Shown here piece by piece: positions 27,601 through 39,000 of a stretch of DNA of 64,000 bases. The DNA comes from Branchiostoma lanceolatum. Lineage: Eukaryota > Chordata > Leptocardii > Amphioxiformes > Branchiostomatidae. The stretch is from positions 14,770,769 through 14,834,768 of the forward strand of contig NC_089727.1 of assembly GCF_035083965.1 (NCBI RefSeq), written 5' to 3'. The first letter of the stretch is position 1. Every line of letters begins with the position of its first letter. The position numbers and the translations under genes are program-made. The notes under the pieces are model-generated. The model was not told where the DNA came from, ran no database searches, and worked only from the letters and a program-made list of their open reading frames with translations.

Positions 27601-30600
27601 AAACACTGAAATTAGGTCTAACATCAATAAACTCTAAGGATTCCCCACAAATGTGTGAATCATTTCACCTTTAACAACCACTGTGGAGAACATAATGACT
27701 GGTGGTGATTCTTCTCGTAGACATATCATCAATGACGACCTGTAGTCTAGTCAGTCTTTGTAAATTTCACAAAAAGAGGTTTCATTAAACTTTTCTGTCA
27801 TATCTTGTGTGCTTTGTATAAATGTAGACTTGTTCTTGCATGACATTCCATACAAAAAATAGCCTAGTCCACCATCATTTCATTTCCATTTTTTTCTTGT
27901 GTGAATCTTATCATTCATCTTGTACACGTACAGCCAGGTACGATCCTTACAGAATCGGATCAGAGATCGTAGGCTTCAGTGAGTTTTCCTACCATGGACA
28001 TTTACCCGACTAACACCCCTTCTTTGGGTGGGAAGGTTGCTTCCATGGCACTGATGGTGGCTTGCTTGCCTTCACATGAACTGACATCAAATCTCACTCT
28101 AACTAATGGTTTTCATTTTTTAAACTAGTATTCTTATTCTTCAGACACTATGTGGTTGGTTTGCTAACATGTAGTAATTCAAACCAATTATGATATGGTC
28201 GATGTCACACAGTTTGCAAGTTCTCAAAACAAATTTTTGGAAAATTTAGATCTAACGCAAAAGTGTGTCCTTTTGGAGCAGTATATTTACAGATATGTAC
28301 AACAGACACTGTCATAAAACAAAAGGCCGATAAAGAGTGTGCTGTTGTTTTGTGAGTCAAGTTTTCCCTCTTTCAATGACTTGGGAAAAAAATGATTAAG
28401 ACACAGATTACATTTACCAACACCTAAATCATTGTTTCCAAAAGTGATATTCCTACATGTTTCATCTATGGGCACTGTAAGAATCTTGGGTATGAGATAA
28501 TAAAAAGGTGGAAACTCAAATTTTGTGTTCTTTTCCGTTCTCTGTCAGGCTGAGGCTTACACGAGACGAGTCTGCTTCCCTGCGCACGAGGGTTGACATG
28601 ATTGGCGACTACGAGCGGCAGGTCCGTGTTCTCCGGGATGAGATCGCCATTCTTCGGGGAGAGAGAGCTGTACTGGAGAATGGGTAGGGCGTTTTTCTTT
28701 AAGATAATCAATTGCATTAAACTACAGCCAAACCTGTACTAGTAACCACCTCTGCAGAAGGATCACCTGGCTATTGAGGCCACTTTTTGGTGTTCCCTTA
28801 GATTATTATCATCACCGATCCAAACAGTAAGAATCCTGTCTGTCTACTGTGACTGGTTACTTCAAGTCCCTATAGACAGGTTTCACTGTATGTGTAGGGG
28901 CACGACTTTAATTTGGAATATCTAAGTTGAATGTAGCAAAGGGAAAGAAGGAAAACTTTATTTTGTACATTCCATCTAGCAACGTTGTCCTGTAACTTGC
29001 AATGTCAGCTTACATATCTATGAAAACGGCTTACAGCCTGTAAGCTATTTTCATAGATATGTAAGCTGACATTGCCTTAATCATTGTTGTCAGAATTCTA
29101 CCATATACTAGTAATCAACTGGACAGAAGTATATTTCATAACACGACGCTTCACACTATTTTTTCTCTCAGTTTGCCAGAGCCCCTCCCACCCCTGCCAC
29201 CACCCAGGCCTGGCTCCCCCACCCATGCCAAGCTGACGGACTCCGTGCGTCGCTCGCGTCTGATTGGTCGGTACAATGACCTGTTCAGCATCGACCGTGT
29301 CGAGGCCCTGACAACCCTGCGCCGCTACATCCCAGACGATGAGGAGATGGTTCAGCGTATCGTCTTTGTAGGAGTGCAGGTCAGTTCATCACTTCAACAA
29401 TAGCTGAAACATTGCATTGTACTTATCCACTGTTAAATTCAGTTTGTTTATCATACATAAAGGTGACACCGTTGATGGCCTTCATAAAAGTTCCCAACTC
29501 CATATTATTTTTCATGACAGATTCAGATCCTCCATTTTCCAGTCCAATGCCCACCTCTATCAATTTTTTTCAAGATTCAAGAAGGACAGCCCTGCCTACG
29601 CCTGTTTCTGTTGCAAAGGCTAACTGGCTGGTGAGAGAGGAAATCTGTTTCTAACAAGCTTACCCTGTTCTGCTCCACAGGAGGCATTCCATGCTGCTAA
29701 GATGGCGTTCCGTGCGATGCGTCTGCGCGTGCGTAAGAACCTCGCCATCACCCACATTGGGCCGGAGACTTTGGAGGAGGCCGTTCTGGATTACATCGTC
29801 AGGAACACCGACCTGTTTGATGTCAATGGTGCTGTTCAGGTGAGCGCAGTTTAGATCTTATTCTACAACTCTTGGCCAAATGTAAAGCAAATACTGTAAA
29901 TGTAAATATGAAGCAAGACAAAGAAATTGATAATATGAAAAGTGTCAGATGGACACTTGAAATGTCTGAAGATAAAATGCGGTAATCCAGTGATATAGAT
30001 TCAATTACAATTTTATTTTCAATGTCATTCCAGAGACCTTTAGATTTGTAGAGAATCTTTTGGACTCTTATATTCTGATAATTAAATTCAATCATACTCT
30101 CCTTCCCAGGATACCATCCGTGCCATGAATGTCAACCCCAAGATCTCGTTCCCAGCTGAGATTGACTTCAACCTGCTGCATCCGTTCATCCGTGAGGTGT
30201 GTCGCTGCGGATGGGGCATGTGTGCCCTGGAGCCGCCGCTCGACATCTCACCTGCTACAGACGCAGAGCTGTACAACGAGCTCAAGTAAGAACAGTACAT
30301 TTAATTCACAAACAAGACCTGCCCACATGCCAAATCCACCCAGGCGTTCTTGAGTTATCGTGTTTGCAAGCAGGTACACGCACCCAAAAATATAACCTTC
30401 TTGGCGAAGGTAACGTTAACAACAGATAATTCAGGTATTTGTTAGAGCAGATGACACTTCTTAGTTTCGGGGAAGATACCAGCACAGCTTCTTATGGAAT
30501 ATTCAAGGAAGAAACAGAATCCATACAAATCTCAGCTGTGTTCTGTATTGTATTGTGCAGTAAGTCATAAAGGTGTACAAGCTCCCTGTCAATATTGACA

Positions 30601-33600
30601 CCGTCGCAAGAAATTTGGATAGAAGGGACGTCCTTTAGTCTTTAAAACTTCCTTTAGAAAGGCAGTAGTATGGTATTTTGTCTGTCATAGAATGATCCTA
30701 ACCTGACTACTACCAGTAGTTATCACAAGTCTTGCACTCTGATGGTCTCTCTGCATAGTTGTTACACACCTCAACTTTTTTGTCCTGTACATTTAGGTGA
30801 AGCCAAATAACAGGTGTTTGAGACATGCAGTCTTGCCACCATACAATTAACCTCAGCTTCTGAGCCAAACAAGTGTTTTTGTCTCTCAAATTGTTTTACA
30901 AGTGAGAAAACAAAAAACAGGTAGAAGCCATCAGGGACCAGTGTTGTTACATATCCAAAAGGACAAAGAACCTTTCTTCTATAATTGTATATAATTAGAT
31001 TTAGTACATATCATAAAGGTCATCACAAGTCCTTTTTGAGTAAAAGTTACACATTCAACATATGATCTAAGTTGGCAAAGTGTTAACAGTTAAGACAATT
31101 TCGAGTTGTCTCATGATGTGACTTTGTTGTTGACAGGTACCGCAGAAGCTACGACTCGGAGTTCACGGCTCCCCTAGTGGCGTATCACGTGTGGCCAGCA
31201 CTGATGGAGTATGACAGGGTTGTGGTCAAGGGAGAGGCCGTGACCAAGAGGGGTGCTTCCTTGGTAAGACAGTCTGTCTCAAACATACAAGCTAACATAA
31301 CTTGGTAAAATGTACTGTGACAATGACAGGAAATAAACATTAAGTTGACACTAGTCAGGTTTTAAAAGGAAAAGCTGACGATCTATTTGACTGAATTTTC
31401 CATGCCATACATTGTACCATGTACGATTGTTGAGCAATAAAGTTCACTTCACTTCACTATCAAATGTAGGTTCTCAGAACATGTTAGTAACATGATACAT
31501 ATATTATGTATACATGTAGTTTTAAAAAAAGGCCTGCCAAATCATTTATCATCCAGTTACTTTCATCATAGTAGGTAATCTTCAACGTCACTATTTCTGT
31601 AAACATTAAATGTAGTTGACATCTCAACACACTTTCTTTCCACTTGACTAACAGTTGTAAAACATTTAATTTCTCTCGATATCTCATACTTAAGGGCTCC
31701 ATTTCATTGTATTCACCCAACATTCTTTGTGCATCCATGTTGACAGCTTTTGCTTGTGGCATTGCTTCAATAATGGCTGATAGAAGCTAACTGATACCGT
31801 TAATAGCTTTTTGTGTCTTGCTCATCAATGTGCCTAATGTCCCAATATGTCTGCTTTATGTTGTTTATGTTGTCAGTCAAATATTAACATTGTTAACCGA
31901 GTAACATTTTGCTTGCTTGCTTTGTTGCATAATGGCTAACAAAAACAGCTTGCCGCAATTAAGTTGCATAACAGTAACTATTAACACTGTGTTGTCAGTT
32001 TTGCAAGGCTCTGAGGGGGTTTACTAAGCATCTTTGTTTAAAATCTTCTGATCCTTTCAATGCTTGGTGGATTTACTTGGTGAAAATTTTTTTTCACTTT
32101 CTGGTATCACGATGATTCAGAAGTATTATTCAAACAGCTTAAAAGGAAACAGTTGTCAGTTGAAATCATTGACATTCTGTAACAGTAAGACCCCATATGA
32201 GCCTTTAGTTTGTTTTGTTTTCTGTGAATTTGTGTGTGACATCTAACCTTTCTCTTTTTCTCTTCTCTCGTTTCGTGTGATTCCTCTCCTAGTTTTCCCC
32301 GCGCCGTAGTCGGAGTCGCAGCCCGAGCCCGAGGCTCCGTTCACCAAGCCCTGTGGGTGATATGATTGGTTCAACACTAATGCAATTGACCAATCAAAAT
32401 GATGCATGATTGACCAATCAATGTCTAATGTTACATTTAGTTAACATGATTTTTCTGTGATTGACAAGGAAATTGATTGCTGATTTTGCATGATTGTTTC
32501 CATTTTCCTTTCCTTGTAATGATTCTGCAACTGTTGTCCTGTGTTTTACAAATTGTTACAGAAACATTGTCAAGAAAAGGACATTGAAACTGTATAATGA
32601 TTTATATCACTGACTATCTTATTGTTTTTTAATGCATGACAAAGTCGAGGAATAATACAAACATTTTGCGCATAGAACAGGTTAGTTATCTTGTCTTAAA
32701 CTGAAAACCTACTGCACTGGATTAGAAAAACTGCACAGTGCATGCGATGTAACAAATAAGGATAAAACATTGTACTGTGTAATAACAATGAAAGCATGCA
32801 ACAATTTCTCTACATTCTACAACTGAAACTTTCAAAGTGATAAAACATGAAATAAACACAATGCATTTCTTGCGCAAAAGAAAGGTACAGCATGATCATG
32901 TACTCACCATTTTCACCCAGGACAAAAGCTCGTCATGTGTAGTACAGTCACTAACGTTGCCGTGGTTGTTTATTCCAGTCACCTCGCCGTGCCACCAGCC
33001 CCCGCCCCATGAGCCCTAGCAGGAGCCGCTCTCCGAGCCCCACCCGGTCGGGTAGCGCCATGTCAGTCAGTAAGTGAACTCCCTGTACTTGTAACCCTCA
33101 CTCTTACACAGGTGTCCATAGCAGATATTCCAGGAGCAAAATCATTCTGTCGGCAGTAGTAGACAATATCCATGCGCCAAACAGTATTCATGGGCCACCG
33201 GGAACTGCAGAAAGGCCTGCGGCTCAGAAACTGGAGCTTAAGAAAGTTAACGATTTTGCCTTTCTACACCTGCACGGAGAGTACCTTATTCAGTATTTTG
33301 CACTTCATGTTCGAGAATCCTTAAAGGGTTAGTCTTCAACTGGTTACAAAAACTGCATGTACTGTATATAAACAGGTAAAGGGGAAGTCATAGACTTGGA
33401 CAGATGGTATATTAATGTCGAACCATCTGCAGAATAACTTTCCCAAACAGTCAATCATTCATTCACAGCAAATAGTATGTACTAATATCATACTAACGAA
33501 GAAAACTTCAGAAGTTGCATACTATACATTAGCAAGACATGTGATGTACATGATCCACTTTCTAACCAGCCATACCTCTCCTTGTCCGACCTGCAGGTTC

Positions 33601-33664
33601 GCGCCCCAGCAGTCGTTCCTCGCCCCGACCCTACAGTGCCGCGTCCTCCTACGTTAGCTACTGA
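21615..33664 (+). CDS. SPATA18: SPATA18 / mitochondria-eating protein (MIEAP)
   Basis: Exons: 21615-21701, 26121-26226, 26566-26800, 27306-27401, 28549-28683, 29172-29379, 29681-29839, 30110-30285, 31137-31263, 32293-32352, 32979-33069 and 33597-33664; phases close to 515 codons plus TGA (human about 538). The N-terminus [20 protein letters not shown] matches human MAENLKRLVSNETLRTLQEK. The middle is coiled coil (about residues 105-215). The conserved C-terminal MIEAP domain contains [32 protein letters not shown] and [20 protein letters not shown]. The tail is rich in Ser/Arg/Pro ([12 protein letters not shown] repeats). In mammals the protein accumulates in mitochondria under stress, forms liquid-like bodies binding cardiolipin, and drives repair or clearance of damaged mitochondria. 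The 3' UTR likely runs to AATAAA at 35156-35161. Confidence 0.96.
21702..26120 (+). other. SPATA18 intron 1, host of a nested gene
   Basis: A 4.4-kb intron, the largest in this gene. It contains the intronless SLC35A gene on the opposite strand and a small imperfect hairpin near 22202-22249 (CAGGGTTGTGTTACG mirrored by CGTAACCCTG). The remainder shows no recognised exon. Confidence 0.7.
24446..25522 (-). CDS. Intronless SLC35A-family nucleotide-sugar transporter nested in SPATA18 intron 1
   Basis: A single uninterrupted frame of 358 codons. The protein is hydrophobic with about ten membrane segments and fits the CMP-sialic acid/UDP-galactose/UDP-GlcNAc transporter family (Nuc_sug_transp). 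Seen motifs: an early TEVLKLLVA in helix 2, [18 protein letters not shown], then [20 protein letters not shown] and [16 protein letters not shown], and later [12 protein letters not shown] before the last four helices. Such proteins exchange nucleotide sugars for nucleoside monophosphates across Golgi or ER membranes. It is not a clear match to SLC35A1, A2/A3, A4 or A5 as I recall them, so substrate is not assigned. A reverse-strand AATAAA at 24034-24029 gives a 3' UTR of about 410 bp. The absence of introns in an intron-rich genome suggests retrocopy origin. Confidence 0.88.
   Translation of the reverse strand: MAGWRPQFVRGWHFSKLFPTKWSVVVFLAYMTVFINQGILVTASRTEDNTYPYNTVALVMVTEVLKLLVATMLYLKDNTFKELVRVALRDKRVLLLYLVPALLYCLYNNLQFVNLAVYDPTTYYLLLQFRVVITGVIFQVLFKKTLSRLQWLSLLLLTVGCVIKHMKYDTHVRDVVSFGSQSLSVHLNASLLNILLQVFCSCFAGVYTEFLLKGEKSSHVPFMMQNVFMYLDSIMCNVCVLAFTGDLLSAFTTESINSILQPAVMLVILNQTAIGIITSLFLMSFNSILKTFASALELMFTAVLCWYIFGIPIDIFTFISIVIVCLATFLYSLNPVVVKTSTRHTSGSCDSKQNGFVV
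26898..27021 (+). mobile_element. LINE 3'-end fragment with (ATC)n tail and 11-bp target duplication
   Basis: A 102-bp insert (26909-27010) reading [10 protein letters not shown]-like residues, typical of a LINE reverse-transcriptase C-terminus, ends in (ATC)n. It is flanked by TAGCCACTTGA at 26898-26908 and 27011-27021. Lies in SPATA18 intron 3. Confidence 0.75.
27040..27287 (+). mobile_element. Second copy of the same LINE 3' end with (ATT)n tail
   Basis: The last 90 bp closely match the neighbouring copy (CAAACACCA...CCCTGATCAAAGA...CTGACTGCCATATGCAAGA). Upstream sequence reads QLVAR-like and CCCCAACGGTC, typical of LINE ORF2 ends. The (ATT)n tail at 27271-27286 stops only about 20 bp before exon 4 of SPATA18 (27306). 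5' limit uncertain. Confidence 0.6.
28999..29075 (+). repeat. Near-perfect 77-bp hairpin in SPATA18 intron 5
   Basis: The first 28 bases (GCAATGTCAGCTTACATATC...) are perfectly mirrored at the 3' end. After one or two mismatches a further 7-bp stem GCTTACA/TGTAAGC closes over a 3-nt loop. It lies on the transcribed strand. It could be a palindromic MITE, or a precursor of small RNA; the pairing is more perfect than most miRNA hairpins. Confidence 0.65.
31370..31460 (+). repeat. Probable retroposon tail with (TTCAC)n
   Basis: A stretch ending in GAGCAATAAAGTTCACTTCACTTCAC resembles the 3' end of LINE/SINE elements: AATAAA followed by a short direct repeat. The family and 5' limit are not determined. 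Lies in SPATA18 intron 9. Confidence 0.35.
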
Positions 33665-36026
33665 CGCTGAACGGCCGACGACGAATCAGCTGTTCTGAGA
33701 TTCGATGCCTTGCATGGGCCAGTTTGAATTTCAATGTTATAGACCACCTACAGTAACTGTTTGTCTGTTTCCCTGAATGAACCCCGGACCTTACTTTTCA
33801 ATACCTCCTGGTAATTAATTGAGTGTAAAAATGTTGGGTATTTTCCAACCCCGACTATAGGGTGTGCACTATGCAGTGTTACAGGTTTAGGTAACAGTGA
33901 AATACTCCAAACAGCAAAGATACCACAAATGCTTAAAGTAAGTTATACAACCTAATGTCAACTCTACAAGAAAGAATTGACTTTCTGGTTTGTTCAAAAC
34001 TTTTTTGAAATAAGTGTACAAAAGTCTAAATAGAATTTCATGCAGCTTTGCACAGTTGTACATCTTCAAGTTTGTTACACACTTCAACTTCTCGACAAAA
34101 TATACGGTAGACAAGCCTATCTCTGTGTGATGAAATCAGTAGTGGTACAGACACTGTACTGTAAATATAACAACATCAGCCTTTTTTGTGTGATGAATCA
34201 GGAAATATGTCTACTAGAGTTGACAATGACATTTGTTTTGTGTGGACTTTTGATAGGTAGGTGTAGAGGTACTTGATTTATTTTTGTTAATATTCACCAT
34301 TGAGTGTTACTAAAGGCGTGGTCTCATCAGTGTTACCAGTGGTGGAGGCTCATGACTACGTATTCCTTCCAAGCAGATAGCTGTTTGCTGCTATGTGTGT
34401 GTTCACTGTTCAGGATTATACACATTGATCCTTGTAGCATTATGCAAATTATTTCACCATATTTGGTATCTATAGATGAAGACTATATATGATAGATTCC
34501 AAAGTTTGTACATGGAGGATGGGCAGTATGCTAAGGAATATTATTCGCAATATGTGTCCAAAAGTGACAAATGCAAATTTTGAATCACAATGTCATGAAA
34601 TGCATAAAAAGGATTTTATATAAGGGGTTTAAAGGCCCAAGAAGTGATTTCAAATTTTGGAATCTCAGGCTGTGAGTAACTTGTATACTAGTATTACATA
34701 TTCCATACAATTTCTACTGAATTACCTCCATTGGATTCTTTACAGGAAGCTGACTTAAGACTACAATACTTGTATTTTAGAATACCATGTTTAACTGTGG
34801 CATTGTAACAAACTAGTGTTCATTTGTAGCTTCAAGTTTGTGGATTTGACTGGATGACTCTTTTACTCACATTTTGTACACATTAATCCCTTTTTATATG
34901 TATCATACCATGAAACTTTATATACGACTTCAATTTCCAACAAATCTGAAATAAATTTGACATCAGAATGGGAAATGTGATATATGTAATGACAAGGTCA
35001 AAAATGGCCAGTTTGAATCAGAAATGTCCTCTATACATATCTAGATAAAATGTTTTTCTATAGTACATGTCAGATGTAATGGACATGAATGGTTTGGTTT
35101 GTAACTAATTAGTGTGTAGGGATGTTTTTGCACGTTGTTTGACTTCTTGAGAAACAATAAAAAGATTAAAACCTTCTGAAACAATCTGTTTATCTTTTGT
35201 AATCAAATACAGATGAAAGGGGCATTCATATCAAGAGAACTAGGAACCAATAGGCTGTTTTGAAGGTTTGAATCTGCAGAATCACCATGGTGACTGCACA
35301 TGTCAGCCACAACCCAACATAGGATTTGAAGCACCACCTGTCTATCATTTGGAGTACTGCATCAGCCTCTCTACTTTGTTGATTTACAGACAGAGTATGA
35401 ACACTGCTACTGCTTCAGAAGAGCCCAAAAAATGACTCTCACAGGCTAAGAGTGATTTGCGTTTGATAGTTTTAATTGCTTTGTAAATGTAATACATGGG
35501 ATATAGCTTCAGTTTGGGCTGGCATCACCTATTCCTGATACCGCTAACATAACAGATGTTGTTCCAATAGTAAAATGTCAAAGTGTTGAAACGCCTACCA
35601 GTCCATTGAGAAGAGCCACTGTATTAAACACACACAATGTGACAAATGCTACCGGGGTAGTCTTACAGGTGTATGAAAATAATCACAGCTCTTGTTCCTT
35701 TTTTCATTCCTTGGATCAATCATACCTTTTTTTTCTTACATTTTCCTTAAAACGTCTAATTACATGAACTAGAAATGACACCTTCAAAAAAAATCTTCAT
35801 TAACCTTGCTTATGTGACCCATGTAGCTTACACGTACACAGATTGCAGATATGTATTGTTTCACCCAAAGAGAATTCAGTTCTAGATGCTGTAGCAGTTT
35901 TTTCTGTGCATGTACATATGGGATCTTCAAGTAAAAGACTGCGACTGTTAAGACTATTTTCTGTCAGTTTTTACATACAAATGAGTAAAATTAACATGGC
36001 ATGGAGAGGAGGGGGCACCTCAGTAA
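33665..36026. other. Convergent 3' ends of SPATA18 (+) and PLRG1 (-)
   Basis: SPATA18 has AATAAA near 34950 and at 35156-35161. On the minus strand, PLRG1 could use ATTAAA near 35474-35469. The rest is AT-rich UTR-like DNA without a coding exon. Confidence 0.55.
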
Positions 36027-39000
36027 TCAGTACTTCTTCTTCTTGATGATCTCTGGCTTCCAGCTGACTGGATGGGTCTCTTCAGACTGAAATATAAAAG
36101 AAACACTTTTAAATTCATGTTAACTTTGCAGCAAAAGTATCAAACTTCAAATTCTTCCTTTAATCAAAGAAGTTTGAGAGTGCCCAAAGCAACATGAACT
36201 TTTTGCTAGATTTTCAAGCAAAAGTAAAAAAACAGTTTGGCTGAGTCAGCAGAAGTGAAAGTGAAACTGTTAACTTCCAGACTAAGGATTCCATATAGAA
36301 TAAATTACTAGCAAGTTCTAAAAAAGTGAGATGTTTCATTGATCTTACATAGAAAAACAAAGTTTTAAAGTCTATTGTGTATAAAAGCTCTAATATTTAG
36401 TAACAATAACTTGCAAATGGCTGTGCATGTAAATGGCAACTCAATTCAGGCTATAACTATTAGTCTGGAATGTGGTATTAATATATAAAGTGCACAGTTC
36501 GAAGTAAAGTAAGTAAGTAAGTAAGTTTGAAGTTCAAAGTTAAACGAGTTTCACAACAATCGGTTTCACCCACCGCTGACTCGTCCTCCTTGTATATCTT
36601 GATGGTTTTGTCGGCCTCGCAGTTCAGGAGTCTCGTACCGCTCAGGTCAAACTTGGCGGCGTAGATGCCGGACTCGCTGTCCAGCGACCCAGGCTGTACG
36701 GCCGAGTGGATGCGCTGAAAGTTGTACCCCGTTCTCCAGTCCCAGAAGTGCAGGGTACCATTGTCAGCTGTGGGGGGAGAGGATGGTTAAACATCACAGA
36801 ATTCTCGTACAATGCTGACTACAATTCATCCTCTATTGCAACTTCCCATCTTTTGATATTACATAATTCCAAGGTATGATACAACATAAAACTGTAACTT
36901 GCTCAAATTCTATGATATGAAAGCCACACAAACAATTTCCACTTCAAGAGGAGTCTGTGTACTAGTATTAACTAGAATAGCAATCAAAGCTTCCGTGACA
37001 AGAATTATCAGCTCTTCAACTGTAGGTAAACCACCTACCTATTCTTGAGAGAACTACAACACTGGTAAACTGACAAACAAATGGAATAGCCGATTAACCC
37101 TTCGAGAACAATGTCCAGCTTACCTCCAGAAACCAGTACTCCATCCTGGTTCAGTGCCAGAGTGTTCACGATGGAGTTGTGACCAGACAGGTTCTGTAGG
37201 AAGTTTCCGTCAGGGAACTTCCACTGTTTGATGTTGTCTGGGGAGGCTGATGCAAACATGTAGCTGCAAAGACAGAGAGAGGTTTTGTACATGAGCACCA
37301 CCTAGCAATCTGCAGCAGTACTACCGCATCAGGTTCTCAAAATTTAAGGTAGAGAACATAGCATTTACCTAAGGCCACAGCAAGTAATTTTTGTGGATGA
37401 CATCAGCGCGCTCATTAATTTTCGCCTGATTTCGAAATAAAAAACAAGAAATTTCATTGCCCTCCGACGGTGGTCAACATGCCAAAAATTTGCAAATATG
37501 TCGTAAACGTTGACAGTCTAAGGTGTTTCATTGCATATGAATACCCAGTGTAGTTCCTGCCCATGATGGTATGATAACAAGTTGTTTTCTGCATTTGTTC
37601 TAGCAAGGACATTATATAAATAATGGGGAGAGGGGTCTAGTTGATTGAGCTGTATACACAAGGTGTTTCATCGCATATGAATACCCAGTGTAGTTGCTTC
37701 AGATGGTGGTACTGTAGGTACAACAAGCTCTTTTCTGCATTTGTTATAGTTAGTCTATTAAGATGTATACACATCTACAAGGACATGTTTACTGTTGAAT
37801 CAAGGAGGTTTTATATTATATATGAATGAATACAGGACTAATACATTCGTTGAATACAGGACTAAAAGACCTGTTGGTCAAGATATCATATTTCGTCGCC
37901 TCCATTCTTGTTTGACAAGAATTATGATCTCAAAATGTGAAAATATAGAAATCTTGTTTTTTTTGGCCCGCCTTGTTTTTTTTCCGCCCTATCTCATTAA
38001 TTTTGGAGTCTGCGGAGGATGTCATCCATAAAATTTACTTGCTGTGGCCTAAATGTAAGTAGCAGTCACTGTGGAAAGCACCTTTCGTACAAATTTCATA
38101 TCAACATTTGCCAGTTGAAATGGACTATCAACAGACAGGATAGATTATGTAAGATGCAGTTTCTTTGTTTTTCCAGCAAAATCACACATGATAAAGATAT
38201 GTTTTTACTTCTGCAAAGTCAAACAAAATGGCAGGACTTACAGTTTAGGGTGCAGCACAATGGATCTGATACTCTTCTTGTGGTTGGTCAGGGTTGCCCG
38301 TGTCTTCCCAGCGACCAAGTCCCACAGGCGAACAGTGCAGTCATGGCTGCCAGTGATAATCTGAAACAGAGAAAAACACTGTAAGCACCTCTTCATTTCT
38401 TTTGTTTTCAGACACTTGATGGTACGAATCTACTAAGAGGTCAAGATGAAACAGGGTACTGGGAGGAAAACATCAATCTGGCAACATATTTGCTCCCTGA
38501 AACCATCTGTACCAATGTACAGACTTTCCCCATACTGATTTCATGTTCATCTTCCAGTTCAACATAACTTCTATCAAATCTTAGAATAAACATATTACAT
38601 TAGAGCAATGACTTCATATAGAAAAACAATGAACCCTTCTGTACTCTACCTGTGGTTCAGTAGCCTGGCACTTGACGTCAGCCACAGTGTTAGTGTGTCC
38701 TGATAGGCAGTGGATGTTAGCTTTGGTCCGCATGTCCCAAACCTAGGAAAATAACACATTAGGTATCACAGTTATAAATATACACAAACACATCAGTCAA
38801 GTCCTAGCATTAATGTGATACATAGAGAGAAGCTAAACAAAGAACTGACAAGATTCCATAAGGTTCCATAAAACAGGAGCTACACCTGAAGGAGTCTACA
38901 ATACAGGTTATCTAAGTCTTACCCTTGCAGAGGCATCTCTCCCACAGGTGACCAGGACGTCTATGGTTGGGTGAAGGTCGATGGCGTAACAGGCGCTAAG

